This document shows positions 61,844-64,000 of a stretch of 64,000 nucleotides of DNA, in pieces (the first letter of the stretch is position 1; each line of letters opens with the position of its first letter). The notes under the pieces are model-generated. The model had not been told where the DNA came from. It ran no database searches and saw nothing but the letters and a program-made list of their open reading frames with translations. Both the position numbers and the translations under genes were made by a program. The stretch is from positions 124,001-188,000 of the forward strand of contig JAEUMY010000004.1 in assembly GCA_016791265.1 (NCBI GenBank), read 5' to 3'. This stretch comes from Betaproteobacteria bacterium. Its GTDB lineage: Bacteria > Pseudomonadota > Gammaproteobacteria > Burkholderiales > Usitatibacteraceae.

Positions 61844-63976
61844 ATGACGCGCATCCGTTGCGAATATTCGCTGTGTGTGTTCTGCGCCGTTTCAGGCGCC
61901 GCCACGGCGCAGGACGTGTCGATCAACGCCACCAACACCTTGCGCGTCGAGCGCTACGACACGCGCGGCTTCACGGGCGCGTCGCCCTACCCGATTTCCA
62001 CGAGCGCCGGCTTCGACGAGTGGCTGGTGAACCTCGGCTGGCAACCGCGCGCATACGACCGCTGGCGCGCGACCTTTGCCGGGGTGGTCAACGACTCGCC
62101 CTACCGTTCGCCGGACCGTGGGGTGGTGCCGGAGCGCATCGTTATCGCACGCGAAAATGGCGAAGCCGCGATTCCCTATCGGATCGAAGCAGGCGACTTC
62201 TTCGCCTTCACCAGCTTTCGCACCCAGCAGCGCTCGCTGAAGGGCGTGGCCGTCGAGTTGCAGCCCGTGCCGGCGGGCGACACCTACCGCAGCTCGGTCC
62301 TGCTCTTTGGCGGCGCGGCGCAGCCTAGCTGGCGGCATTTGCAATGGAACGACGACAACAGCCTGGGCGTGTCCTGGCTGAACGAGTGGCGGGACAAGCG
62401 GCTCACGGTCAACGTGCTGCGCAGCGAACGCGGCGCGAACGCCATCGCGGCCGCGCGCGACCAGACCATCGCCAGCCTCGCCGCCGATCTGCCGTTGCAG
62501 TGGGGACCGCTCCGGCTGCGCGCCGAGGCCGAACTCGCCACGTTGCGCGGCGACACCGAGACCGCGATGGGTCAGAAAGACAGCGGCCTCTTCGCGCAAT
62601 TGGCCGGCAGCTATGCGCAGTCGAACCTGAATTGGCGGCTGCGCGGCGAGCGCTACGGCGCGGGCTACCAGCCCTTCGGCGCAGCCGTGACACCCGACCG
62701 CCGCTCGGCGGAAGCGCATGTGGCGGGACTGGTTTCGAACTCACTTTCCTGGCGCGCCCGCGCGCAGCGCTTCCGCGATCAGGCCGAGAGTGCCAACCCG
62801 CAGGACACCGACGTGATTGGCGCGAGCCTCTCCGGGCCGTGGCCCGCGTTGGGCGCCACCGTACACGTCGATCTCTTCAGTCAGTCGTTGAAGCGGCGCG
62901 ATGGCAGCACCGATCAGGACGCGCTCACCTTCAACGCGCTGCTGGTGAAGCCGATGCGGCAATGGGTGTTGCAAACCTCGCTGCTGTATCAAACACTGGA
63001 TGACAACGTGGTGACGGCCAACCAACCGCGGACGCGCCAGATCAACGTGAGCGCGCTGAAGCCGTTGCAATGGGGTAGCTGGAACGGCAGCATCGGCCCC
63101 GGTCTCACTTGGCGCAAGGTGACGGGCGGCACCGCCAACAGCAACGACGTGACCGCGAATCTCGCTCTCAACCTCGCGGGAGGTCCGCATCGATTCGCCC
63201 TCTCCGCAGGGCGGCTCGCGCAGAGTCCATCACTTTCCACGTCACCGGATGTGGCAACGATCAATCTCGGTCTCGATTACCGGTTCCGCACCGGCCGACA
63301 TGAGTTCGGATTCGATCTCGCCCTGTTTGACCGGAAGCCAAAACCCGGCGAGAAGACCGAAGCGATCAAGGCGGGGCTCGTCTGGATCGTGCAATTCGAC
63401 CGGCCGGCGAGGAGCGGCGCGCGTCCGGTCGCCAATCTCGTTTCGTCACCGGCGACGCCGCTTTCGCGCAACGCCTCGTTGCTCGCCGACGTGGCGCCCG
63501 GCGCGGATTTCAGGGCAACACAGACACGTCTCGCGGCTGCGGGACTCACCGGCGGCGTGGCGCAAGGCCCTGCGACCGTGTTCGAAACGCGGCTGCTCTC
63601 GGACATCGAGGCGCGCCAACGCGTGGTGGTCGTGGAATCCGCTGGTCGCGTTGAACGCACCGGGCTCTTGATCAGCCTGGACACGCTTGGCGGCGCCGAC
63701 GATGCGGCGCGGCTTTACGACCGTGTGCTGCGCAACCTGATCGAGGCACTCGGGCGCCCCGCCACCACGTTCGAGCAGGGCGCCTTCAGCGCGCAATATG
63801 CGAACGACATCGCGTCCGGCGCTCTGGTTCGCATCGCGGAGTGGGTCACCGACGCCGGCACATTGCGCGTCGGTCTCCCGCGCCGCCTGGATGGGTTGGC
63901 GCGCATCGAGATCATCCACGCGCCGTCGTTCGGCAGTCCGCGCGACACGCAATGGGGCATCGAAACGATTCGCTAG
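61844..63976 (+). CDS. Probable outer-membrane beta-barrel protein
   Basis: This 710-residue protein has a short signal-like start (MTRIRCEYSLCVFCAVSGAATA|QD) that includes a palindrome copy. From about 30 to 510 it alternates polar and hydrophobic residues with aromatic ends, typical of an outer-membrane barrel of 16 or more strands (LTVNVLRSERG, WRLRGERYGAGYQPFG, INLGLDYRFRTGRHEFGFDLALFD). A globular domain of about 190 residues follows (from about 520), so the C-terminus is not the usual aromatic strand. No exact family is recognised. It may anchor or export the Calx-beta protein. Confidence 0.7.
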   Translation: MTRIRCEYSLCVFCAVSGAATAQDVSINATNTLRVERYDTRGFTGASPYPISTSAGFDEWLVNLGWQPRAYDRWRATFAGVVNDSPYRSPDRGVVPERIVIARENGEAAIPYRIEAGDFFAFTSFRTQQRSLKGVAVELQPVPAGDTYRSSVLLFGGAAQPSWRHLQWNDDNSLGVSWLNEWRDKRLTVNVLRSERGANAIAAARDQTIASLAADLPLQWGPLRLRAEAELATLRGDTETAMGQKDSGLFAQLAGSYAQSNLNWRLRGERYGAGYQPFGAAVTPDRRSAEAHVAGLVSNSLSWRARAQRFRDQAESANPQDTDVIGASLSGPWPALGATVHVDLFSQSLKRRDGSTDQDALTFNALLVKPMRQWVLQTSLLYQTLDDNVVTANQPRTRQINVSALKPLQWGSWNGSIGPGLTWRKVTGGTANSNDVTANLALNLAGGPHRFALSAGRLAQSPSLSTSPDVATINLGLDYRFRTGRHEFGFDLALFDRKPKPGEKTEAIKAGLVWIVQFDRPARSGARPVANLVSSPATPLSRNASLLADVAPGADFRATQTRLAAAGLTGGVAQGPATVFETRLLSDIEARQRVVVVESAGRVERTGLLISLDTLGGADDAARLYDRVLRNLIEALGRPATTFEQGAFSAQYANDIASGALVRIAEWVTDAGTLRVGLPRRLDGLARIEIIHAPSFGSPRDTQWGIETIR
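61860..61871. repeat. GCGAATATTCGC, exact copy, in barrel-protein signal peptide
   Basis: Exact copy at codons 6-9, read as CEYSL. Confidence 0.9.
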
Positions 63977-64000
63977 CGAGTTTCGCCGCAGGAGCGAAAA

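Noticed and set aside
1413..61871. CRISPR array or tandem repeat made of the GCGAATATTCGC copies
   Set aside because: Copies are dispersed at irregular distances of 0.15 to 7 kb, mostly inside genes, with no spacer-like structure and no cas genes.
1413..61871. Chi, KOPS or classic DNA uptake sequence
   Set aside because: These words are polar or non-palindromic. A perfect palindrome has no orientation, so a simple Chi or KOPS reading is unlikely; an uptake role is left open only as an analogy.
1..64000. tRNA, rRNA, insertion sequence, integrase or prophage genes
   Set aside because: I looked in the intergenic gaps and among the proteins and saw none. All gaps are under 300 bases, and none shows a cloverleaf-like or transposase-like signal.

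Overview
The window is high-G+C bacterial chromosome from a betaproteobacterium. Two gene orders typical of that class support this: rlmE-ftsH-folP-glmM with greA, carB, carA, dapB, bamE and fur nearby, and the run yciO-M50 protease-trpS-scpA-scpB-rluB. I cannot name the species. No tRNA, rRNA, CRISPR array, insertion sequence or prophage was seen, and no gene-free stretch exceeds 300 bases.

Layout. 1-8 kb: the end of an aquaporin gene, a BON lipoprotein, then glmM, folP, ftsH and rlmE on the minus strand. Between rlmE and yhbY sits an extra divergent pair: a DUF6502 protein with a helix-turn-helix and a Ser/Thr-rich secreted protein. 8-16.7 kb: greA-carB-leuE-carA, dapB and bamE on the minus strand, then a tightly overlapping plus-strand set of fur, a thioesterase, a secreted RNase and its barstar-type inhibitor. 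16.7-26 kb: putA, a thioredoxin, an HtrA-like protease, an FMN reductase, two pirins with a divergent LysR regulator, and gluQ. 26-30.7 kb: an RND efflux pump. 30.7-36.2 kb: a minus-strand signalling cluster of binding lipoprotein, histidine kinase, single-domain response regulator, response regulator-cyclase and LuxR regulator. 36-44.4 kb: a small unknown gene and a 2OG-Fe(II) oxygenase, then a minus-strand catabolic cluster of hydrolase, tartrate/malate-type dehydrogenase, TctC, TctB, TctA, OxLD protein and gamma-glutamyltransferase. 44.4-56.3 kb: DUF2917 with a divergent LysR regulator, the rluB-scpB-scpA-trpS housekeeping block, yciB, a YciI-like protein, BolA and a parvulin chaperone. 56.4-64 kb: a second LuxR paralogue beside a secreted three-gene locus consisting of a 1206-residue Calx-beta protein, a small exported protein and an outer-membrane barrel.

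The most striking signal is a dispersed perfect palindrome, GCGAATATTCGC. I find 27 exact copies and 5 copies of its CGAATATTCG core, about one per 2 kb, where chance predicts fewer than 0.1. It lies in genes in all three codon phases (read as ANIR, EYS or RIF) and at gene ends, where it grows into longer dyads of 16 to 34 bp. It behaves like a highly iterated palindrome of the HIP1 type or an uptake or architecture motif, and I know of no description of this word.

A second clear regulatory structure is the DUF6502 intergenic region. Three 17-bp operators of the form TTGGGAWATWWTCCCAA start 27 to 28 bp apart, and the middle one exactly fills the 17-bp spacer of a consensus sigma-70 promoter.
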